DNA of 54,435 bases from JAZGDL01 sp036477795 (GTDB lineage Bacteria; Planctomycetota; Phycisphaerae; UBA1845). The stretch spans positions 1-54,435 of the forward strand of contig JAZGDL010000230.1 in assembly GCA_036477795.1 (NCBI GenBank), read 5' to 3'. Under the pieces are notes generated by a model that was given only the letters and a program-made list of their open reading frames with translations, did no database searches and was not told the DNA's origin. Positions 10,601 through 17,337 of the stretch are shown piece by piece. Both the position numbers and the translations under genes were made by a program. The first letter of the stretch is position 1; every line of letters starts with the position of its first letter.

Positions 10601-10841
10601 GGCCATCACTACGATTCTGGGCCTGGTGCCGCTGCTTCTCGCCCGGGGGATCGGGTCGGAGGTCCAGCGCCCGCTGGCCGTCGTGGTCGTCTTCGGCCTG
10701 ACAACGTCAACGCTGCTGACACTCTTCGTCATACCAGCAGTCTACAGCTGGCTAGGCGGAAAAACAGGACAATTCGTGACAATTCGGGGGACATACACTT
10801 TAATTCCGATGCATTCCCCATTCGGGGGACATACACTTTAA
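7683..10841 (+). CDS. CzcA/CusA-type heavy-metal efflux RND permease with altered C-terminus
   Basis: Second inner-membrane HME-RND pump, 1052 residues. An upstream in-frame TTG at 7668 exists, but the ATG at 7683 is preceded by AAGGAG with 5-nt spacing and gives the family-like start MIDRLVEASLNAKGLVVV. FPDISPIMVPVFAEGHGMAPEEMERL and GIAIAIGMLGDGAIVMVEN (proton-relay helix with Asp and Glu-Asn) are hallmark segments. After the last helix (LTLFVIPAVYSWLGG) the final residues (KTGQFVTIRGTYTLIPMHSPFGGHTL) are encoded by the palindromic repeat at 10781-10870, so the native tail was replaced. It follows the adaptor gene and probably shares its adaptor and outer-membrane channel with the first permease. 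The metal is not readable from sequence. Confidence 0.93.
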   Translation: MIDRLVEASLNAKGLVVVAIVAVIGYGIYAYRQMPVDAFPDISPIMVPVFAEGHGMAPEEMERLITYPIESAMNGLPGVTQIKSTSAFGMAVVYVYFKDSVDIYFARQLVAERLAAAVAELPEMDEPPTLGPISTGLGQIFIYYLTIDENVDTEGKDPNTYLRELNDWVVKFQLKTVPGVTDILSIGGHVLQYQIRVDPDALLRYSLSLDDLVEAVRENNENVGGQFLVIGSEESLVRGLGLLATLDDIRSIPIKVEDGVAIKLADVAEVVYGNEIRRGVVSRNGEQEVVSGIVLKLFGENTSEVIERLYKKVESVRASLPRGVSLNPYYEQAELVEQATWTVKKALLQGAALVLLTLFVFLGNVRTAFIVVLSLPICALVAVICMGINGISANLMSLGGIAIAIGMLGDGAIVMVENIYRHLSDSENMSKSKGDVILHAAKEVSRPILFSIGIIITVFLPIFTLEGVEGKMFSPMAFTIAFALLGSIATALIVAPVLSSLLLKQGPHKELLLITKLKRLYRPLLEQAIRRKGVVISIALVGFVGSLGLLPFIGTEFIPTLEEGSILIGVIMSPSISLEKATDTVMKLERQIGKYPEVEEIVSRIGRPEAGSHPHPVNYAEIHIELHPREQWARFENKQELVAALSDELSSWPGIQLNFTQPIQNAFDELLSGIRAQLAIKLFGEDLSVLRDKANEISAAIEDVPGLVDLSVEQSFGQPQVQIVADRAACSRYGIAVSQILEMVELAIGGKVIDTLYLNTRRFGIHVRFKEDRRIDPQSIRDTLVHTKDGSLIPLSQVAEVREVVGPIQVNREKNQRRWIVQGNVRGRDMGSVIADIQQSIADKVDLPPGYFIEYGGQFENQQRAMARLSIIVPIVIAVVFLMLWMSFNSTRHALIIIVNVPLALIGGIFGLFVAGEYLSVPASVGFIALFGIAVQNGVVLVSYINELRAHGKSLHDSLVEGGLLRLRPVLMTAITTILGLVPLLLARGIGSEVQRPLAVVVVFGLTTSTLLTLFVIPAVYSWLGGKTGQFVTIRGTYTLIPMHSPFGGHTL

Positions 10842-10870
10842 TTAGGATTTAAAGTGTATGTCCCCCGAAT
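10781..10870. repeat. REP-like GGGGGACATACACTTTAA repeats, two direct and one inverted copy
   Basis: Two direct copies (10781-10805 and 10820-10843) of a unit with core CGGGGGACATACACTTTAA, then an inverted copy at 10849-10870. The second and third copies form a perfect 22-bp stem (10820-10841 with 10849-10870) around a 7-nt loop. AATTGC is repeated irregularly just after (10872, 10880, 10891, 10901). This sequence resembles repeats that in other genomes accompany REP-associated (Y1/IS200-like) transposases; no such transposase is in the window. The hairpin could also stop transcripts leaving the efflux locus. Nothing else recognisable lies between here and the tRNA. Confidence 0.85.
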
Positions 10871-11139
10871 TAATTGCCGAATTGCGCCCGAATTGCGCCG
10901 AATTGCAAATACAGCAAGCGGCACACACGGGCAATGTGGGAGACGAAAAAGTCATTCGGCGTTCAGCGTCAAGGAGCACGAAGCGAGGGCTCAGCGCATC
11001 TTCGAGGCCATCACGAAGGGCACATCGCCGAGTAAAAGTGACGCCAGATTGACGCCCGAGCCAAGAATCAGCCTGAATCGGAGGGTTGGCTGATGATCCT
11101 TGCGGAGATAACTCCTTCGCCGATAAGCACTTGCGAGAT

Positions 11140-11212
11140 AGCCACCGAACGGACTCGAACCGTTGACCTGCGGTTTACAAAACCGCTGCTCTGCCAACTG
11201 AGCTACGGTGGC
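11140..11212 (-). tRNA. tRNA-Thr (anticodon TGT)
   Basis: Read on the minus strand this folds as a complete cloverleaf. The acceptor stem is GCCACCG/CGGTGGC, the D arm is GCTC...GAGC, and the anticodon stem GCGGT/ACCGC holds the loop TTTGTAA with anticodon TGT. There is a 5-nt variable loop and a T arm containing GGTTCGAGTCC. The discriminator base would be T, and no CCA is encoded. A TATATA box about 20 nt upstream (minus strand, near 11231-11236) could be its -10. It lies immediately beside the recombinase gene at 11308, a common arrangement for integrative elements, although no second copy of its 3' end was seen. Confidence 0.95.
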
Positions 11213-11219
11213 GAAAACG

Positions 11220-11310
11220 ACGTAAACGCTTATATAGTAGCAGTTTACGTTCTTATCCGTGTCGCCGCCCATTTTCCCGTCTTGACATTTGGGAAAATGT
11301 TGGGAAAATG
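11220..11310. promoter_or_regulatory. Inverted and direct repeats between tRNA-Thr and the recombinase gene
   Basis: ACGTAAAC (11220-11227) and GTTTACGT (11243-11250) form a perfect 8-bp inverted repeat around a TATATA core. Further on, the 9-mer GGGAAAATG occurs three times: inverted at 11270-11278, and direct at 11291-11299 and 11302-11310. The two direct copies are 11 bp apart, one helical turn, and the last includes the recombinase start codon. Such an array would suit an operator or recombinase/excisionase arm sites. That function is inference; the repeats themselves are exact. Confidence 0.55.
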
Positions 11311-13032
11311 CGCCCATCCAGTACAGCGATCGAGACGACGTACCGGGCGGAAAGCGATCGCATCATGCCAGCCTCCAAGGACGGCGACGTACAAACCGAC
11401 AAAACCGACGCTCGTAAGTTTATCACGATCAAGGTCGCGAGCAATGGCCGCGTCGCGTACCGCAAAATCCATCTCAAAACGACGCATCACCGGCTTGCCC
11501 GCCCTCGGGCTCGGGCGCTCGAGGGCGTCAATGACCCTGAGCAGGCTCGTCGAATCATCGCCTACCTTGCGTCGAGCAAGACGCCCGGACAGGAGCAGGA
11601 CCGGCTGGCTGAGCTGACCCAGACGATGCCACTTATCCCATCGCTGTCGCACGATGAGGCGCGGAAGGAACTCGAAGACATCGTTTGTGACTTCGGGGAC
11701 TATACGCCCGGCGAACTCGACGACGACGTAGTCGACCAGTGGCGATCAGCCTCCTCCGCGAACGACCAACGCGATTTGCTAATCGACCTCGGGGTTCCCG
11801 AGGACTGGCTTGCGGAAAACCCCGATCTCTTCTCGTCGCTTCACAAAGGTGGCCAAACGGTCAACCCGCGCTACAAGCCGAGGCACGAAGCGGAGGCCGC
11901 GCTTTTCGGTTTGCCTGCGGACGCTCTGGAACCAGACAAGCTCGCGCGTGGACCACATCTGTCGGCGTGCATCGACGAGTTTCGGATCGAGCAAGAGCAA
12001 CGCGGGAACCGGAAGCGACACACGAACGCCTACGTCAACCGCTTTCAGGTATTCGTCGATCTGACGAGGGACAAACGCGTTTCACGCCTGAGCAAATCGG
12101 ACTTCGTCAAGTTCGTGGAGCACGTTCTGGCCAAGAACAAGGGCGCTTCGCACAAGACCATTCATGATCATCTGCGCCCCGTGGGCGCGGTACTCGAATC
12201 TGCGCGCACGCGGATGCCCGATGGCGTGTTTCCAGAGGGCCTCGACAACTGGTTGACGATCCTCGATCTGGCGCGGATCGCCAGGCCATACAAATCACCG
12301 CGACAGAATCGCGAACCGATGCCGCCCGCCGTGTTCCGGAACCTGCTCGCGCAGGCTGATCAATGGGCGAAGGTCGACTGGGAAGAGTACGCGGCGTCGC
12401 TACCCGTTCCGAGTCGAGGGAATAATCGCCGAATAGCGCTTGCTCGTACCTCCAACCGCGAGGTCGCGCGGGTCCGGCAACGAACGGGCGTGATCACGCA
12501 CAGCATGTTGTGCTTGGCCGCGAACGTCGGCGCCCAGCCGAGCGACTTCGCGCGACTGCTGTGGGAGGAGTTGGAGCTCGACGCGAAACTGCCGTTGTAT
12601 CGCGAGGATCGAACCAAGCCCGCGCACCTGCACGGCAGCGACGTCCCCCGTTGTTGCCCGCTGCTACCCGTCGCGGTCAGGAGCCTGCGCCGATGGGGCG
12701 AATGGTGCACGGCCGAACTGGACGACGGTCAAACGCTGTCACCGCATGTTTTCACGCACCTCTACGGCGGTCCCATCGATCAGGAGCAATCGTTCACAGC
12801 CACGAAGTACCTGCGACGGGTACGCAGAGCGGCCGGCTGCAAAGAGTGGGAGACGCGTCACTGCCGCAACATCGGCGCAACGGTGGTCCGAGATGCCCAC
12901 CTACCGAAGGCGATGGCCGACGCCTGGCTCGGCCACTCCGCCGGCGGGACCAACATGTTCTACACCGGCGAGGCGACGGACGATTATCTGCTACCGCTTG
13001 TGAAGGCGATCGGAACGAGATACTTCAGCTAA
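11308..13032 (+). CDS. Divergent tyrosine-recombinase-like integrase
   Basis: A 574-residue protein with an N-terminal extension, a core-binding-like helical domain (about residues 215-320) and a C-terminal region resembling the catalytic domain of phage-type tyrosine recombinases. The late motifs are readable: R517-H518-C519-R520 in place of HxxR, G542-H543, and a candidate nucleophile Tyr552 in the usual LGHS...Y spacing. The first catalytic Arg (normally in TGxR) falls in ANVGAQPSDFARL, where Gln410 occupies the position, so activity is uncertain. It starts just beyond a tRNA-Thr gene and precedes the defence-like operon on the same strand, suggesting it belongs to the element that brought that operon in. 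It could be a structural relative that no longer recombines. Confidence 0.75.
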   Translation: MRPSSTAIETTYRAESDRIMPASKDGDVQTDKTDARKFITIKVASNGRVAYRKIHLKTTHHRLARPRARALEGVNDPEQARRIIAYLASSKTPGQEQDRLAELTQTMPLIPSLSHDEARKELEDIVCDFGDYTPGELDDDVVDQWRSASSANDQRDLLIDLGVPEDWLAENPDLFSSLHKGGQTVNPRYKPRHEAEAALFGLPADALEPDKLARGPHLSACIDEFRIEQEQRGNRKRHTNAYVNRFQVFVDLTRDKRVSRLSKSDFVKFVEHVLAKNKGASHKTIHDHLRPVGAVLESARTRMPDGVFPEGLDNWLTILDLARIARPYKSPRQNREPMPPAVFRNLLAQADQWAKVDWEEYAASLPVPSRGNNRRIALARTSNREVARVRQRTGVITHSMLCLAANVGAQPSDFARLLWEELELDAKLPLYREDRTKPAHLHGSDVPRCCPLLPVAVRSLRRWGEWCTAELDDGQTLSPHVFTHLYGGPIDQEQSFTATKYLRRVRRAAGCKEWETRHCRNIGATVVRDAHLPKAMADAWLGHSAGGTNMFYTGEATDDYLLPLVKAIGTRYFS

Positions 13033-13580
13033 GGGACCGCCAAGTCCATGGACGCAGTTGGGCTATGGAACCCGGAGATCGCCTCGGCACCGAGGAACGC
13101 GTCCCCCCGCCCGACGCCAGGGTTTGTCGCGCGAGGAAGGTCAAGCTGGGTCAGATACAACCGCCGCGACTTCGCCGAGCATTGAACCCGGCGGTTGGGC
13201 TTGCTGGCAGGTAGCCGCTAGGAGCGCGACGTTCGGCCGGGCGATGCAGCCGCAGAGGTGCTTCGAGGTTCGTTTGCGTGGCGCTGGCGCGTACGCGGCA
13301 ACAGGGCCAATTCGGTAACCTGAGCGCTCACTGCACGCCGAATGATAGATGAAGAAGGGAGCGGTACCACCCTGATTCGGGCCTGGGAATTTCCTGTTTC
13401 CGTTGGTTCTGGCCCGATCTACGTGACGCAGCGTGTGCGTCGAAGTGTAGCGACTCTTGGCCTTCCCAACAGCAACTCAAGATTCCATGTCGTTGAACGT
13501 CAACGTGTTCGCTCCGCAGTTCCCGCAAGTGTATGAACTCCATAAGTATATTGTTTACAACGACTTACAATACTACTATA
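13033..13580. other. Intergenic stretch between recombinase and helicase genes, no clear gene
   Basis: Both strands were read. Only short frames occur (for example a 45-codon frame at 13048-13185 and a 64-codon frame at 13342-13536), with no ribosome site and no recognisable family. The first half is GC-rich like its neighbours and may be decayed coding sequence. From about 13535 the sequence turns AT-rich and becomes the leader of the helicase operon. Confidence 0.5.
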
Positions 13581-13632
13581 GCATGTGTGATATTCATGCT
13601 TTACATAACACGCGAGCGCGTGTATTAATACA
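13581..13632. promoter_or_regulatory. AT-rich leader with three inverted repeats upstream of the defence operon
   Basis: Within an AT-rich 150-bp leader lie three inverted repeats. GCATG-N9-CATGC is at 13581-13599, ACACGCG-AG-CGCGTGT at 13608-13623, and the perfect palindrome TGTATTAATACA at 13621-13632, which overlaps the previous one by 3 bp. They end about 60 bp before the helicase start. Palindromes of this size suit dimeric HTH repressors, and the helicase itself carries an XRE-like HTH, so autoregulation is a reasonable inference. No convincing -35/-10 pair was assigned. Confidence 0.6.
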
Positions 13633-13694
13633 GGTGGAATAGTAGACGTCCTTGTCAGCGATATAGCTTTTGATATTACGGCCTGAGAAGATCA

Positions 13695-16600
13695 GTGAGC
13701 TCACCGAGACACAGATTACCGGACGATTTCGATAATCGAATCCGTCAGCTCCGCGCTCGGCTGGGCCTGACCCAGCAGCGGCTCGCGGAGTACCTTCATG
13801 TTTCCTTCGCTTCGGTCAACCGGTGGGAGAACGGTCAGTCGCGCCCGAACCCTCTCGCCTGGAGATCCATCGTGCGGGCGGAGCAAGCGGGATTGGGTGC
13901 GTTCGGCACGCATGCGCGCGCGACGGAGACCGTGGCCACGGAGGCGGGCGGTGATGCGGAGGTGCCGACTCAGCTCGCTTCGTCAGCCATAGGTATCGAC
14001 TTGACCGCCTCGTCAGAGGTCGTCCGCGCAGTGGCCGAGGCCCAGCGGCTTGCCTTTGGCCATCTGTTCAATCCCGCCTTCGCCACCGAGACCTCCAAGA
14101 TAGACCCGCTTCCACACCAGCGGATCGCCGTCTATGAGCGGATGCTGAAACATGCCAGGCTCCGCTTTCTTCTGGCCGACGATGCCGGGGCCGGCAAGAC
14201 CATCATGTCCGGCCTCTACATCCGGGAGATGCTGGCCCGGCGGCTCATACGGCGAGTTCTCATTGTCCCGCCGGCGGGCTTGGTCGGCAATTGGCAGCGC
14301 GAAATGCGCACGTTGTTCAACCTGCCGTTCGAGATCGCCTCCGGAGCCGACGCAAGGACGGCAAACCCGTTCGTTGGAGCAGAGAGCGATCTGGTGATCG
14401 TCAGCGTCGATACCCTCGCCGATCCGCGCGGGCGAACAGGGCGGCGGCTTGGTGAAGATCATGTCGTACCCTACGACCTCGTGATCTTCGACGAAGCGCA
14501 CAAGCTGGCGGCAGATCGAAATCCCGACCTGACCGTCCGTAAGACTGATCGTTACCGACTGGCCGAGATTTTGGCGGGCGCATCGACTGGAGGGCAAGGC
14601 GATTTCCGGTGGACGCCGCGTCACCTGCTTCTGCTCACGGCGACGCCGCATATGGGCAAACCGTATCCGTACTACGCCCTTTGGCGTTTGCTGGAACCAG
14701 AGATTCTCTCCACCTTCGATGCCTTTGGGGCCTATCCGGTCGAGGAGCGTCAACGGCACTTCCTTCGGCGCACCAAGGAAGAGATGGTCCGCTTTGACGG
14801 AACCCGTATCTATCCAAAGCGCGAGTCTCGAACCCTGTCGTTTGATCTCTCTCCGGCGGAGCAGGAGCTGTACGACCAGACGACCGCTTACATGGAGACG
14901 TTCTACAACAAGGCCCGCATTTTGAACCGCTCTGCGGCCCAGCTCGCAATGACCGTCTTCCAGCGCCGCTTGGCCAGCTCTACGTACGCCGTACGACGCT
15001 CATTTGAGCGCCGCCTTGCCAAGCTCGACGACCTGATCGAGCGCATTCGGTCGGGAGAGATTTCGCCGGAAGCATTAGCGGCTCAACAAGCCCAGCTCGA
15101 CAGCCGCGCCGAGAAGCTCGACGTATTCGAGGCGATGACAGGGGACGAGGAAGACACAATCGACGATCAGGAAGCCAACGAGGTCGCCGAGGCTGAGGCG
15201 CTGGGTGGCGTCGTGGCGGTGTCGCTAGCGGACCTCCAGGTTGAACGCGACCAAGTCGGCGGTCTGCTTGCCCTCGCGGAACGAGTGGAGAGTGCCGGGG
15301 AGGAGTCTAAGTTCGAGAAGCTTGCGGAGGTACTGCGGGACGATCGGTTCCGCGATGAGAAGATCATAATCTTCACAGAGCATTACGACACCCTCGATTA
15401 TCTCGTCCGCCGCCTCGAAGGCTTGGGCTTCGCGGGCAAGGTGGCCCAGATTCATGGCCGCATGAGATACAAGGAACGAGATGAACAAGTTGAGTTCTTC
15501 AAGCGACCGGCCGCGGAAAACGGTGCCACGTACATGATCGCAACCGATGCTGCGGGCGAGGGCATCAACATGCAATTCTGCTGGCTCATGGTGAATTGGG
15601 ACGTCCCATGGAACCCGGCTCGCATCGAGCAGAGGTTCGGGCGGATACACCGTTACGGTCAAGAACACGATCCGGTTCTGCTTTTCAACCTCGTGGCCGG
15701 GAAGACGCGCGAGGGCAAGGTCATCCAACGCCTGCTTGAGAAACTAGAGGTAATCCGCAAGGAGCTTCGCTCGGACAAGGTCTTCGATGTCATCGGCCGT
15801 CAATTCGAGGGAGTGTCACTCAAAGAGCTGCTCATCCGCGCCACAATAGACAACCAAGCGGACGAGGTCGCCGACGAGATCGACGGCATGCTCACTCCGG
15901 AACAGGCCAAGGCCCGGATGGAGCAGATGGAGAAGATGCTCGGCAGCGGGGGCGACGTTGCCCGGCAACTTCCCGATCAGCGTGCGAAGGTCGAGCGCGA
16001 GGAATGGCGACGGCTGCTACCCGGATACGTTCGGCGCTTCATCGAGAAGTCCGCCCCCGTCATGGGCATCGGGATCGACGGTGATCTCGACGACACCTTC
16101 ACGTTCAAGCCGCTCAAGCCGGGCGCGCTCGACGCGATACGCCCCCTCATCGAAATCTACGATCCCGAAGAGCCACGGCCATTGACGGTCTACAAGCCGG
16201 ATGACGGCAAGAAGGCGATCTTTCTCCATCCCGGCGAACCATTGTTTGACAGGTACTGCGAACTTGTAACCGAGCGTCACGGCCCCGAAGCCCTCAAGGG
16301 CGGCGTGTTCGTTGATCCCTACGCGGAGCGTCCCTACTTCTTCCACATGGCGCTCGTCGCCGCATCGCGCCGAGCGGATGACGAAATGCCCGATGCCTTC
16401 CCACGCAGCGAGCCTCTCGAACGCCGCCTTGTCGGCATCCGGCATGAAGAGGGTGAGCATCCGACCGAATCCCCGGTCGAGCATCTGATGCTGCTTCGCG
16501 GTAGCCAGGGCGTTCCGGCCAAGTGCATCCCCTTCGCGGCGACGGCAAATGATTCGCGCACCAAGGCCCTCGACTACGCCCGTAACGTTATCGCCACCCC

Positions 16601-17330
16601 CATCGCCGAAACGAAACGCCGGGCGCTGCTTGAGACCCTTGAAGAGCGAGTCCGCTTCGTCGAGCGAGGCTACGCCTATCAGGATGCGGAGCTTGCGGCG
16701 ACGCGGGCGAAGCTGGCCAGTCGCCTGCGCAGTGGCGATCGGCGTGCGAAGAAGGAAACCGAAGGGGTCAAGCAACAGCAACGCGATCTGGAATCACGGA
16801 AGGAACGCGCCGTCGCTGCGATCCGGCGCGAACCCGAACTGATCGAGCCGGACGAGGTTCGGTTTGTGGTGCATGCCCTCGTCGTCCCATCTCATGATCC
16901 GGAGGACAAGAAACGCCACGACCGCGAGGTTGAGCGTGTGGCAGTCAAGGTAGCGTGGAGCTTCGAGGAAGCGCGTGGCTGTTCCGTCCGAGACGTATCA
17001 ACGGCGGACCTTGCCCGCGCCGGGGGTCTCGGCGATTGGCCGGGGTTCGATCTACTGTCCAAACATCCGAACGGCGAGGATCGAGCCATCGAGGTCAAGG
17101 GCCGCGCGGCCATCGGTGACATCGAGCTGTCCGAGAACGAGTGGGCCAAGGCGTGCAACCTGCGCAACCGCTACTGGCTCTACGTCGTCTTCGATTGCGG
17201 CAGCGCCCACCCCCGGCTTCTGCGGGTGCAAGACCCGTTTGGCAAGCTCCTCGTCCATGCCAAAGGTGGTGTGGTGATCTCTGAACAAGACGTTTTCGAG
17301 GCTGCGGAGGCGGACTTTCTTGAAAGGTGA
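13695..17330 (+). CDS. HTH-fused SNF2-type helicase with C-terminal DUF3883 (defence candidate)
   Basis: A 1211-residue ATP-dependent helicase/translocase from a GTG start with GAGAAG 4 nt upstream. An XRE-like HTH occupies residues 13-58 (LGLTQQRLAEYLHVSFASVNRWENGQ). The SNF2 core follows: Walker A ADDAGAGKT (161-169), DEAH (266-269), TATP (315-318), FTEHYD, ATDAAGEGIN, and motif VI QRFGRIHRYGQ (646-656). An acidic and coiled region lies between the two lobes, and Lys/Glu-rich helices near 980-1060. The end resembles DUF3883, with FDLLS...AIEVKG (Glu1133, Lys1135), a layout like PD-(D/E)xK nucleases. The stop is 7 nt before the methylase start. In known defence islands such helicases accompany DUF1156 and DUF499 proteins, exactly the next two genes here. 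Presumed cytoplasmic and DNA-acting. Confidence 0.88.
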   Translation: MSSPRHRLPDDFDNRIRQLRARLGLTQQRLAEYLHVSFASVNRWENGQSRPNPLAWRSIVRAEQAGLGAFGTHARATETVATEAGGDAEVPTQLASSAIGIDLTASSEVVRAVAEAQRLAFGHLFNPAFATETSKIDPLPHQRIAVYERMLKHARLRFLLADDAGAGKTIMSGLYIREMLARRLIRRVLIVPPAGLVGNWQREMRTLFNLPFEIASGADARTANPFVGAESDLVIVSVDTLADPRGRTGRRLGEDHVVPYDLVIFDEAHKLAADRNPDLTVRKTDRYRLAEILAGASTGGQGDFRWTPRHLLLLTATPHMGKPYPYYALWRLLEPEILSTFDAFGAYPVEERQRHFLRRTKEEMVRFDGTRIYPKRESRTLSFDLSPAEQELYDQTTAYMETFYNKARILNRSAAQLAMTVFQRRLASSTYAVRRSFERRLAKLDDLIERIRSGEISPEALAAQQAQLDSRAEKLDVFEAMTGDEEDTIDDQEANEVAEAEALGGVVAVSLADLQVERDQVGGLLALAERVESAGEESKFEKLAEVLRDDRFRDEKIIIFTEHYDTLDYLVRRLEGLGFAGKVAQIHGRMRYKERDEQVEFFKRPAAENGATYMIATDAAGEGINMQFCWLMVNWDVPWNPARIEQRFGRIHRYGQEHDPVLLFNLVAGKTREGKVIQRLLEKLEVIRKELRSDKVFDVIGRQFEGVSLKELLIRATIDNQADEVADEIDGMLTPEQAKARMEQMEKMLGSGGDVARQLPDQRAKVEREEWRRLLPGYVRRFIEKSAPVMGIGIDGDLDDTFTFKPLKPGALDAIRPLIEIYDPEEPRPLTVYKPDDGKKAIFLHPGEPLFDRYCELVTERHGPEALKGGVFVDPYAERPYFFHMALVAASRRADDEMPDAFPRSEPLERRLVGIRHEEGEHPTESPVEHLMLLRGSQGVPAKCIPFAATANDSRTKALDYARNVIATPIAETKRRALLETLEERVRFVERGYAYQDAELAATRAKLASRLRSGDRRAKKETEGVKQQQRDLESRKERAVAAIRREPELIEPDEVRFVVHALVVPSHDPEDKKRHDREVERVAVKVAWSFEEARGCSVRDVSTADLARAGGLGDWPGFDLLSKHPNGEDRAIEVKGRAAIGDIELSENEWAKACNLRNRYWLYVVFDCGSAHPRLLRVQDPFGKLLVHAKGGVVISEQDVFEAAEADFLER

Positions 17331-17337
17331 CCGGAGG

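Noticed and set aside
11093..11617. Plus-strand frame across the tRNA-Thr region
   Set aside because: It is antisense to the tRNA and overlaps the recombinase in another frame, a common artefact.
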